DNA from: Bacteroidales bacterium
Lineage (GTDB): Bacteria > Bacteroidota > Bacteroidia > Bacteroidales > UBA10428
NCBI GenBank assembly: GCA_016936215.1
Contig: JAFGPL010000019.1
Location: 1-33,627 of the forward strand
DNA: 33,627 nucleotides
Direction of reading: 5' to 3'
Shown: positions 1 to 8,526 of the stretch, piece by piece
Position numbering within the stretch: position 1 is the first letter of the stretch
Layout of the letters: every line of letters begins with the position of its first letter
The notes under the pieces: generated by a model
The model's input: only the letters and a program-made list of their open reading frames with translations
Database searches by the model: none
Told to the model about the DNA's origin: nothing
Position numbers and translations under genes: made by a program

Positions 1-206
1 ACTGAAACTGTTTTCCCGGGAACAAATTTAACCATGAAATTTAAAATCTCCGCTATTTAAAACTGCGACAGGTAAGGAGTTCTGAATTTACAAAACAATT
101 GAAAGGTCTAATAATCAAAAAAAATACCATTAACCTGTCTGTTTCTTTGCTCTGGAAGGCAAAAGCACAAAAAATATAAACCCTACAAAGTTTAACTCGT
201 TTATAA

Positions 207-830
207 TTATGCTAACCATGTTAGGATGTAATCAATAATATTCCATTCACCTCCGATCTTTTTGAGAAACACCATCATTCCTTCACCACCCAAACTGGCA
301 TATGTTCTTCCGATTTCAAAAATAGCCTGGGTTTTATCTTCATTAAAAGCTATCAAGGTAAGATGGACAACTCCATTTGAATTCTCATAGTATTTGAAAA
401 ATTCACTCCAATCACTGTTTAAATCGTGTCCATCGAAAATATAAGACAATTCATCGGATGATATTAATACTATTTGATTATTATCGTTTGTAAATTTATT
501 GTCAAAGCATGATGAATTTTTATTTATTTCTACATGAACCTGCACCAAACTTGTATCGAAATCAGGATAATTTTCTATAAGGTAATCATAGTAATTGCTT
601 TCATAATCAAAAAATAAATCAGTACTTGTTTTTTGTTCAATTACAATTTTTTCAGAAGAAAAGATATCGTTAATTACTAAAGAATAAATAAAATAGCTCT
701 CCTCTGAAATTTGGTCGGCCTGATCCAGGGTAAACAGAGGTTTGTTTTCCTGTTCATCTTTCTCACAGCTTAGTATTACTAATCCTGTGGCAAGAACCAT
801 AGCTATGCAAATAAATAATCTGTTTTTCAT
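207..830 (-). CDS. Hypothetical lipoprotein
   Basis: 207-aa ORF; N-terminal signal with lipobox-like ILSC followed by EKDEQ; no recognised domain. Confidence 0.7.
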   Translation of the reverse strand: MKNRLFICIAMVLATGLVILSCEKDEQENKPLFTLDQADQISEESYFIYSLVINDIFSSEKIVIEQKTSTDLFFDYESNYYDYLIENYPDFDTSLVQVHVEINKNSSCFDNKFTNDNNQIVLISSDELSYIFDGHDLNSDWSEFFKYYENSNGVVHLTLIAFNEDKTQAIFEIGRTYASLGGEGMMVFLKKIGGEWNIIDYILTWLA

Positions 831-1096
831 ATTTTATAGGCTTAGACTTAACTATATGATGTTTTCGGTTATCAGATGGTTGCGAACCAGTCAATAATTT
901 TGAAATAATTAGACGGTTGTATTTTTAAAGCGATAGAGCATCCACTGAGAATAATTGATTTGAAAACCAAATAAGTGCAAACCCCCAACCCAAGATTGTT
1001 TTAGGACAGACACTATATATACTTAAATATGCCTGAAACTACATTAAGTCAAACAACTTATTATTAACAATATCAACTATTTTATGGCATTTTTAT

Positions 1097-1116
1097 CTTA
1101 ATTAAACGACATTGAT
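1097..1116 (+). repeat. 20-bp repeat CTTAATTAAACGACATTGAT, left copy
   Basis: Exact inverted match to 33542-33561; 28 bp with one mismatch when extended (1097-1124 vs 33534-33561). Confidence 0.8.
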
Positions 1117-1251
1117 ATAAAATTGCTAATGTATGTTTTTCATTAAAAAAAGAAACTTAATCAAAACAAATTGGAATTTATAAAATATCATAAGAGTGCG
1201 CTTTTATTTACATTTGAAGTGAATAGAATTATACTTTAACTGGTATCAAAA

Positions 1252-3636
1252 ATGAAGAATCAACTTGCTGTTTTTTGGGGAATCATTTTTACTGCAGTTT
1301 TGTCGGGCAGCGCCCTGGCACAAAGAAACTGGTCTCCTGAACATGTTTATTATGGTGAGGGAGGAATATTAACTTACACGCCCGATGAGTCAGGAAATAC
1401 CATCCCCGACTTTAGTCATGTTGGTTACCGGTACGGAGACTCCACTTTATCGGATATACCAGTGAAAGTTGAAATTATTCCTGTTGAAGGAGATGATGGC
1501 GCTTCAATACAGGCTGCTATTGATTCGGTTGCAGCAATGACACCTGATGTAAATGGCTTTCGTGGCGCCGTATTATTAAAAGCAGGCACTTATGAAGTGG
1601 CAGGGCAGATAATTATAAATACCAGTGGAATAGTGCTGAGAGGAGAAGGCCAAACAGATGAAGGCACTGTTATTATAGCTGCAGGAACCGGACAAAGGGA
1701 CCTTATCAAGGTTGATAACGGATCATCGCGCAGTATAAACTATTCTCCTGAAGCAAGAATAAATGAAAATTATGTGCCGGTGGGCAGAAAATACCTTATC
1801 GTAAATAATGCCTCTGGCTTTGCCCCGGGCGATCAGATAGTCATCTACCGACAGGGGACTGACCAATGGATCACTGATATAAAGATGGATCAGATTACAC
1901 AGGATGGAGATGTAGTTCAGTGGTCTCCGTCATCATTCAACTTTTATTTTGAAAGGCTGATTACAAAAGTCAGCGGTGACACAATATTTTTCAGGAATCC
2001 GGTGGTAATGGCCATGGAAACAAAGTATGGCGGTGGAAAAGTTTATAAATTTTCATTCAACAGGCTAGAGCATATCGGGATTGAAAACATTTGTTTAAAA
2101 TCAGCTTACCTGTCCGAAACCGACGAAGATCATTCATGGAAAGCTATTGCTTTTTATAGTGTTGAGAACGGATGGATCCGCAACATAACATCATGGTATT
2201 TTGCTTTTGGCTGCGTTTCCCTTGAAAGGAATTCCCGATTAATTACCGTAATAAATTGCCATCACAGGGAATCCAAATCGATCATCACAGGCAACCGGAG
2301 ATATTCATTCTGCATTGCCGGATCGATGAATCTTGTTAAAAATTGCACGACTACTGAGGGCCGTCATGATTTTGTTACGGATTCAAGGGTATGCGGGCCT
2401 AATGTTTTTACGAACTGCTCCGCGGTGAACACTTATGCCGATATCGGGCCTCATCACCGGTGGGCCATGGGGACACTCTATGATTTAGTTCTTTCAGAAG
2501 GAGAAATCAATGTTCAGGACCGGGATGATATGGGATCCGGCCATGGATGGGCCGGAGCAAACCAGGTCTTTTGGAATTGCGCAGGATCTTCCTCAGTTTG
2601 TCAAAGCCCCTGGGCATCTGCCCTGAATTATAATTTTGGATTCACAGGGGAAAAATCAAATGGATACAGGACAGGAAGGCCTGATGGTGAATGGGTAGGA
2701 CATAATATACCAGGTATTTACCCGGCTTCATTATATGAAGCTCAACTCGATCAGCGGTTAAATAATACCACGGTATTTTCTGTTTATAACAATCTCGTTG
2801 CCCAGAGTGATACCTCTTTTGTAATGTCATTCAATATGCCTTTCAATGTTTCAACCATTGTAAAAGAAAACTTTAATGCAAATGACATTGCCGGTTCTGA
2901 AGGAAAAGAGTTTGAAATCTCTGTGATGTCTGAAAACAGTGTGTTGTTTACCTTTACCGGTCTGGGTATTCTCCCGGCTTTTACGAACATCGTTATTGAA
3001 GCCATGAATATCACTTCCGAAAACGGAAAATCACTTGAAGGGCTTAACAGCAGCATTTATACCGAACCTGATAAAAGGCCTGTTGTTACGGGATTGGAAA
3101 TGACAGTTAACAACGAAGATGGATTCCTGATAGCATCGAGCAGCAAACCGGGATCATTGTATATCATAAAATATGGTGAAAAACACAACACAGCCGGTGA
3201 TCTTGATTCGGCAGTAATGAAAAATATGGGCAGAAAAGTTGACTCGCCAGTCGCGAATGTCTCCAAACCTATATACACTAAAGGATTGCCGGGTGGGTTT
3301 TATAACTATTATGCCATTGACTTAGATAACAGGGTTTCTGATCCAGCTCAACAATGGGCGCAGGTAAATGAAACAGGCCCGGTTACGGGCATTCCGACTG
3401 AAACTCTTAAAGATGATTTTGCTGTGTGGCATGAATATGGTGTGATTTGTGTTAATCCCAAAGAAGTCATCCAGAATTATTCTTTACTTTTTTTTGATAT
3501 GAACGGAAGACTGCTGGATGCAGAAAAAGACCTGGCGGGCTATCAGAGAATTTCTTTAGAGGGAAAAGAAAAAATAGTTATTGTTCAGATAATAAGCTCA
3601 AAAACAGTTTGCACAAGAAAAATCATTCTACCGTAA
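1252..3636 (+). CDS. Secreted right-handed beta-helix (pectate-lyase-like) protein with a C-terminal ~100-aa module and a T9SS-like tail
   Basis: Signal peptide (MKNQLAVFWGIIFTAVLSGSALAQ); NTIPDFSHVGYRYGD and GDDGASIQAAID motifs typical of pectate-lyase-3-like folds; repeated NCxx beta-helix rungs; HRWAMGTLYD and GSGHGWAGANQVFWNC; ends in a degenerate sorting-domain-like sequence (LLFFDMNGRLL...KIILP). Confidence 0.8.
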   Translation: MKNQLAVFWGIIFTAVLSGSALAQRNWSPEHVYYGEGGILTYTPDESGNTIPDFSHVGYRYGDSTLSDIPVKVEIIPVEGDDGASIQAAIDSVAAMTPDVNGFRGAVLLKAGTYEVAGQIIINTSGIVLRGEGQTDEGTVIIAAGTGQRDLIKVDNGSSRSINYSPEARINENYVPVGRKYLIVNNASGFAPGDQIVIYRQGTDQWITDIKMDQITQDGDVVQWSPSSFNFYFERLITKVSGDTIFFRNPVVMAMETKYGGGKVYKFSFNRLEHIGIENICLKSAYLSETDEDHSWKAIAFYSVENGWIRNITSWYFAFGCVSLERNSRLITVINCHHRESKSIITGNRRYSFCIAGSMNLVKNCTTTEGRHDFVTDSRVCGPNVFTNCSAVNTYADIGPHHRWAMGTLYDLVLSEGEINVQDRDDMGSGHGWAGANQVFWNCAGSSSVCQSPWASALNYNFGFTGEKSNGYRTGRPDGEWVGHNIPGIYPASLYEAQLDQRLNNTTVFSVYNNLVAQSDTSFVMSFNMPFNVSTIVKENFNANDIAGSEGKEFEISVMSENSVLFTFTGLGILPAFTNIVIEAMNITSENGKSLEGLNSSIYTEPDKRPVVTGLEMTVNNEDGFLIASSSKPGSLYIIKYGEKHNTAGDLDSAVMKNMGRKVDSPVANVSKPIYTKGLPGGFYNYYAIDLDNRVSDPAQQWAQVNETGPVTGIPTETLKDDFAVWHEYGVICVNPKEVIQNYSLLFFDMNGRLLDAEKDLAGYQRISLEGKEKIVIVQIISSKTVCTRKIILP

Positions 3637-3686
3637 AAGGAATTTAAACTTTAACATTCTATAATTAAACTTAAATAAATACTTCT

Positions 3687-6600
3687 ATGAAAAGAAATGT
3701 TGGCCGTATTAATTTCTGGATTTTCAGAATAATGCTTTTGAGTTTCTTTGCCTGGAGCTGGATGCTTACAGCTGCACAGAGCTCAATGGAATATACAGAT
3801 GCAGAAGTTGCCAATTTTGTAACCGATCTGGCAGCCGGAACTTATGACACATTAATTTTGTCAACTTCAGGTGGAATTTACGACGTAAGTTACCCGAGTA
3901 TTTCACAAACAACAGTAATAATGGGTAAAGAAGGACTTGAATTTAAGCCCATATTAAAAAATACCGGGAACACCAGTAGTTCAAGTGCCATATTAAGTTT
4001 AAACGGATCTGATGTAAGAGATACTATTACTTTTATCAACCTCGAATTTGATGGATCCGGGGCTGCCACAGCTCCGTGTATTATCCGGGCGGATGATGAA
4101 AACCATATCGTATTTCGCGATTGTTATATTCATAACGCTATAAATGATAACGGTGCAATCCGGATAAACAATGCAGGATCAAGTATCGACATGCAGAATA
4201 CGCTCATCACCGACAGCAAACAAAGAATGATAGCTCTGTATACAACAGGTGCGTTATATGGTGATGTTAGCGTTACCAACTGTACTTTTGCAGGAATTAC
4301 GGCAGGAAATATAATATTTTTCCGCTCATCAGGAGGAATTTACGCTGCAGGAAATAATGTAACAATAGATCATTGTACTTTCTATAATATTGGCGCCAAA
4401 CTTCTCTCTTACCAGGACGACAGCATTCATGGAACGGTATCTGTCACCAATTCGATTTTCGATCAGGTTACCGGGGAACTGAAGGCAGATGTCATCGATT
4501 ACAATTATGTTGCCGGAATGGTAACTCCGCCAGCAATAGCAACAAATTCTATTACCACTGCTCCCGTATTTGCCAATGCAGCAACGATGAATTTCACCTT
4601 ACTGAATAAGGATGACCTTACAGGTAGTGATTTCCAAATCCTTGGTGATCTTTCCTGGTATGATGATACCTACCCTCCGAAAGTATATGCTGATCTGATC
4701 AAAATTGACCCAACCCATCTTTTGGTAAAATACAACGAAATGGTTGATGAAACGACAGCTTTGGTACTTGCCAACTATTCTTTAAGCGGAACAGCCGGAC
4801 TCTCAGGTAATCCTTCAGAAGTCGTCCCTGATGCAAATGGCAAAGATGTAACACTTACAATAAGCGATTTATCAGGTATGGTGATCGGACAAACAGTAAT
4901 TGTGACAGTTACGAATGTAACCGATCTGTCTGGTAATGTTATTGAGAATGTAAATAATACAGCCACATACACCCTGCTGGATGAAACACCTCCGGCAGTA
5001 ACTATGGCAGAACAAACAGTAAATAATGATGAAGGAAAAACGGCTACTGCCCGTAGTAATGAAGCAGGAATAATTTATCTTATCCATGCAGCCGCAGCAC
5101 AGGATAATATTGAAGACTTTATAGATGCTATTGAAAGTGGAATGGGATCAAGCGCTGACGTAATAACTCCCGATGTTGATGTTCTGATTCCGACAGTATC
5201 CCTGACAATTGGTAATTATTATGCATATGCTGTTGATACTTTTAATAATATCTCTGAAAAAAGTACCAACGCAGTAATTGTTATCGATACCACTGCTCCT
5301 GAAATAACTATGCTGGCACAGGAAGTTACCAATAGCAAAACAGATAAAGTTTTTGCCCAAAGTAACGAAAGAGGAATGATTTACCTTATTCTTGACGGTG
5401 AAGCACAATCGACTGTTGCTGAATTTGAGACAGCCATTGCCGCTAAAAAAGGCTCTTCGATTGGAGTATTGAATCCCGGTGAGGAAGTATCCATTTCATC
5501 TCAGGACCTGGAGCCGGGCACATATTATAGTTATGCCGTTGATGAAGTTGGAAATATTTCATCCAAAAGTATCAATGCTGTAACAGTGAGTAAATTTGTT
5601 CCTCGTATCAGATACTACGCTGCCGAAGACGCACTTCAGATGGAAAGTGACATACAAAATGCAGCGGATGGAGACGTTTTTGTGCTTACCACAAGCGGTG
5701 GTGAATATATTACCCTCGACCGGATCAACATTGGCGCTAAAATAACGATCATGGCTGCCGAAGGCCTTGAAAAGAAACCGGCAATCTGGAATGCAAAAAA
5801 TGCAGGTACCGCACAAATCCTGTTATTTAATTATCCTAATCTCGGCCTTACTCTTAAAGGAGTTGAATTAAGGGGAAATTCTGACCCTAACTGGCCTACA
5901 TCATACCTGATCAGGGCAAATAATAATATCGGCCACTATTACCTGGTAGCAGAAGATTGTTATTTTAACTTCGTAAACTTCAAGCCTCAGGGTGCAATTT
6001 TCAGGAATTATATCAATTCTTATGGTGACAGTATTATATTCAGAAATTGCATATTTGAAGGCGGGGAAGAAGCCCTTAGCTCCACTTCGGATGCCCCCGG
6101 ATTTGATAAGTTTGAAGTTACCAATTGCACCTTCTTCAACTTATCACAGGAAGTAATAAATATTACATACGACAGGAACCTTAACGGTAACGCACCCATT
6201 GATTTTAATCATTGTACATTCTACAATACAGGAGGAATAAATAATATGATTTTCGATCTCGATTCCAATAAGCATGTTACTGTTATGAACTCTATTATTG
6301 CCAATACTGTTGCAGATACAATCTGGCATATGTATGGTGATGCCACCGATAAATCGACCATGGATTATACAAATCTCTTTAATTGCCCTTCACCCCTTGA
6401 TGACAAAGGAGGTGTGCTGGGAAGCAACATGTTTGCTCTCGATCCGATGTTCGCTGATCCTTCAGCCGGTGATTTCACGCTTGGAAATGCTACTATGCTT
6501 AACATGGCAAGTGATGGCCTTCCACTTGGTGACCTCCGCTGGGCTGATATTTTTGGCCCTGCAGTGCAGGATGCAATGACAGCCCGTTCTGACTCAACTT

Positions 6601-7724
6601 TATTATTAAAATATAACGAGTGGATTGATACTGTTTCGGCCGAAACAGTAACCAATTACGCTTTAAGCGGTTCAGCCGGATATACCGGCCATGTGAAAAA
6701 AGCCGAGCTTTTTAACTTTTATTCTGTTTTACTGACTGTTGAAAGTTTCTCAGATCAGGTTGGAAATGAAATTGTTATTACAGTATCAAATGTTAAAGAC
6801 CTCAAAGGCAATACTGTTGACCCTGCACAAAACGTTTCCACATACACTGTTGAAGAATTCAGGCCTGTTGTAACTGCCAATATTCAGAATGTTACAAATG
6901 GCGCCGGCCAGATTGTGATTGCACAAAGCAATCAGGGTTCCGGATTTGTTTATGTTATTCTTGATGGTGAACCACAAGCAACAATTACCGATCTGGACGC
7001 AGCAGTTGCAGCATTAAAAGGCGCTAAAGCTGCTGTTACAGAAGCATACACTAACACAGAGATAGATGTTTATGGTGTAAATACCGGCATTTATTATGCT
7101 TATGCAACAGATGCTTCAGGCAACCTTTCGGAAAAAGGAATTTATGAAATAACAATTACAGATGGGATACCACCAGTTATTACTGCCGCTATTCAAAGTG
7201 CCGATAACAGTGACGATGACAATGTTATTGTACAAAGCAATGAACCCGGAAAAGTATATATTGTTTTGGACGGTGAACCCCAGGCCACGGAAAATAATTT
7301 TATTTCAGCAATATTCGCAGATAAAGCCTCTTCAGCAACTGTTACCACAACAAATACCGATGTTGAAGTACCAACAAAAGACCTTGTACCCGGTATTTAT
7401 TATGCTTATGCAGTAGATATAGCCGGTAATATTTCAGTAAAGGGTACAAATCCGTTGAATATTACAGAAGCACCTAACTCTATTGAACAATTTGACAAAC
7501 TTCAGGTGAAGGTCTATTCTGTTAATGGGACTATTGTAATCGAATCGGCTTCTTCAGAACCGCAAATGGTATCGATATACGATCTTGTAGGAAGAGCCGT
7601 TATTAACCAAAAGATTGCTTCAGATCTTCATATTTTCAGCATAGACAGGCAAGGTATTTATTTTGTAAAAATAACTTCTGATGTAAATGGAAAAAGTGGT
7701 AGTTATAAGTTGATAGTTCAATAG
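3687..7724 (+). CDS. Large T9SS-exported protein with two beta-helix domains (chondroitinase-B/DUF4957-DUF5123-like), two Big_5/SwmB-like domains and four ~100-aa repeat modules
   Basis: 1345-aa ORF; signal peptide; two halves with parallel order (LILSTSGGIYDV / FVLTTSGGEYITL; LLVKYNEMVD / LLLKYNEWID; YYAYAVD modules); C-terminal VSIYDLVGRAVINQ...GIYFVKI...YKLIVQ sorting domain. Confidence 0.8.
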   Translation: MKRNVGRINFWIFRIMLLSFFAWSWMLTAAQSSMEYTDAEVANFVTDLAAGTYDTLILSTSGGIYDVSYPSISQTTVIMGKEGLEFKPILKNTGNTSSSSAILSLNGSDVRDTITFINLEFDGSGAATAPCIIRADDENHIVFRDCYIHNAINDNGAIRINNAGSSIDMQNTLITDSKQRMIALYTTGALYGDVSVTNCTFAGITAGNIIFFRSSGGIYAAGNNVTIDHCTFYNIGAKLLSYQDDSIHGTVSVTNSIFDQVTGELKADVIDYNYVAGMVTPPAIATNSITTAPVFANAATMNFTLLNKDDLTGSDFQILGDLSWYDDTYPPKVYADLIKIDPTHLLVKYNEMVDETTALVLANYSLSGTAGLSGNPSEVVPDANGKDVTLTISDLSGMVIGQTVIVTVTNVTDLSGNVIENVNNTATYTLLDETPPAVTMAEQTVNNDEGKTATARSNEAGIIYLIHAAAAQDNIEDFIDAIESGMGSSADVITPDVDVLIPTVSLTIGNYYAYAVDTFNNISEKSTNAVIVIDTTAPEITMLAQEVTNSKTDKVFAQSNERGMIYLILDGEAQSTVAEFETAIAAKKGSSIGVLNPGEEVSISSQDLEPGTYYSYAVDEVGNISSKSINAVTVSKFVPRIRYYAAEDALQMESDIQNAADGDVFVLTTSGGEYITLDRINIGAKITIMAAEGLEKKPAIWNAKNAGTAQILLFNYPNLGLTLKGVELRGNSDPNWPTSYLIRANNNIGHYYLVAEDCYFNFVNFKPQGAIFRNYINSYGDSIIFRNCIFEGGEEALSSTSDAPGFDKFEVTNCTFFNLSQEVINITYDRNLNGNAPIDFNHCTFYNTGGINNMIFDLDSNKHVTVMNSIIANTVADTIWHMYGDATDKSTMDYTNLFNCPSPLDDKGGVLGSNMFALDPMFADPSAGDFTLGNATMLNMASDGLPLGDLRWADIFGPAVQDAMTARSDSTLLLKYNEWIDTVSAETVTNYALSGSAGYTGHVKKAELFNFYSVLLTVESFSDQVGNEIVITVSNVKDLKGNTVDPAQNVSTYTVEEFRPVVTANIQNVTNGAGQIVIAQSNQGSGFVYVILDGEPQATITDLDAAVAALKGAKAAVTEAYTNTEIDVYGVNTGIYYAYATDASGNLSEKGIYEITITDGIPPVITAAIQSADNSDDDNVIVQSNEPGKVYIVLDGEPQATENNFISAIFADKASSATVTTTNTDVEVPTKDLVPGIYYAYAVDIAGNISVKGTNPLNITEAPNSIEQFDKLQVKVYSVNGTIVIESASSEPQMVSIYDLVGRAVINQKIASDLHIFSIDRQGIYFVKITSDVNGKSGSYKLIVQ

Positions 7725-7779
7725 TTATCTGACATGTTTTCTTATAGTTGATAGTATAATAGTTTTAGATACCGATTTT

Positions 7780-7810
7780 AACCTGTGGGATTTATCTCAC
7801 AGGTTTTTTT
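7780..7810 (+). terminator. Intrinsic terminator downstream of the 3687-7724 gene
   Basis: AACCTGTG - ggatttatct - CACAGGTT stem-loop followed by a T run. Confidence 0.75.
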
Positions 7811-7880
7811 ATTCCATTTCAATCAATGATTTTCACCCGGTTATTCATTGTAGCCCAAGGTAATGCCATATGTATGTAAT

Positions 7881-8092
7881 GAAGGTTTCATCATAGTGCC
7901 ACGCTATTTTTCAGAATGAAGTCCGGACAATAAATGGCACGTCATGACCGGTGTTTTGTACATGCGTTATCTGTTTCGCGCCGGAGGAGGTTATATCCCT
8001 TTTTATTGTTTATCCGCAATGCATTTTGCGTTGTACGCATATACACGGGGTTAAAACCCCGGGCTATTGAAATATCGACCGCTTCGGGGCTT
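7881..8092 (+). repeat. Non-coding imperfect direct repeat, copy 1
   Basis: Aligns without gaps for ~170 nt to 8231-8400 (offset 350); shared blocks TCATAGTGCCACGCTATTTTTC, ATGACCGGTGTTTT, ATTTTGCGTTGTACGCAT; tail CGGGGTTAAAACCCCGGGCTATTGA. Confidence 0.8.
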
Positions 8093-8181
8093 TTTTTTAT
8101 CCGTAAGTACATAATTTTTTAAAAAAGAAAAATATTTTTTTTAATTACATATTAAATATCATTCAAATAAAATGAAATTAC

Positions 8182-8221
8182 AGCTCCGGAGCAAAATATT
8201 TATAGCCCGGTCTAACCCCGG
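8182..8221 (-). repeat. Inverted fragment related to the tail of the 7881/8231 repeat
   Basis: Reverse complement CGGGGTTAGACCGGGCTATAAATATTTTGCTCCGGAGC resembles CGGGGTTAAAACCCCGGGCTATTGAAATATCGACC at 8046-8080. Confidence 0.5.
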
Positions 8222-8230
8222 AAATGAAAC

Positions 8231-8453
8231 GAAGGTTACATCATAGTGCCACGCTATTTTTCAAAAAGAAGTATGGACAATATATGGCACGCTATGACCG
8301 GTGTTTTATACAGGCGTTATATTTTTCGCACTGGAGAAAGGCATATCCCTGGTTATCGTATATTCGCGGTTTATTTTGCGTTGTACGCATTTACCCAGGA
8401 CTTAACTCCTTACCCTTACAACTATGGGTTTCTACTCCGGGCTATTGATAGAT
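8231..8453 (+). repeat. Non-coding imperfect direct repeat, copy 2
   Basis: See copy 1; tail CCGGGCTATTGATA after a copy-specific stretch. Confidence 0.8.
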
Positions 8454-8474
8454 GCCCGACTAAGACAGTCGGGC
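8454..8474. other. Perfect hairpin GCCCGACT-aagac-AGTCGGGC
   Basis: 8-bp perfect stem next to the minus-strand terminator. Confidence 0.6.
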
Positions 8475-8476
8475 AG

Positions 8477-8505
8477 AAAAAAAAATCCCGCTTCACGGCG
8501 GGATT
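8477..8505 (-). terminator. Intrinsic terminator of the minus-strand beta-helix gene
   Basis: On the minus strand AATCCCGC-cgtgaa-GCGGGATT is followed by a T9 run, just 3' of the 8527-10122 stop codon. Confidence 0.85.
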
Positions 8506-8526
8506 CTTAAAGCTTAGATTTAAAAA

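Noticed and set aside
4775-6977. Antisense ORFs inside the 3687-7724 gene (4775-4972, 4872-5087, 5148-5408, 5559-5816, 6144-6329, 6365-6655, 6786-6977)
   Set aside because: Fully inside a well-supported secreted protein gene, no recognisable domains; artefacts of codon composition.
7934-8122. Short ORFs in the 7881-8453 repeats (7934-8122, 8224-8448, 8246-8584)
   Set aside because: Similar to each other only because the DNA repeat is duplicated; the frame is interrupted by stops in copy 1, and 8246-8584 overlaps the terminator and the end of the beta-helix gene.
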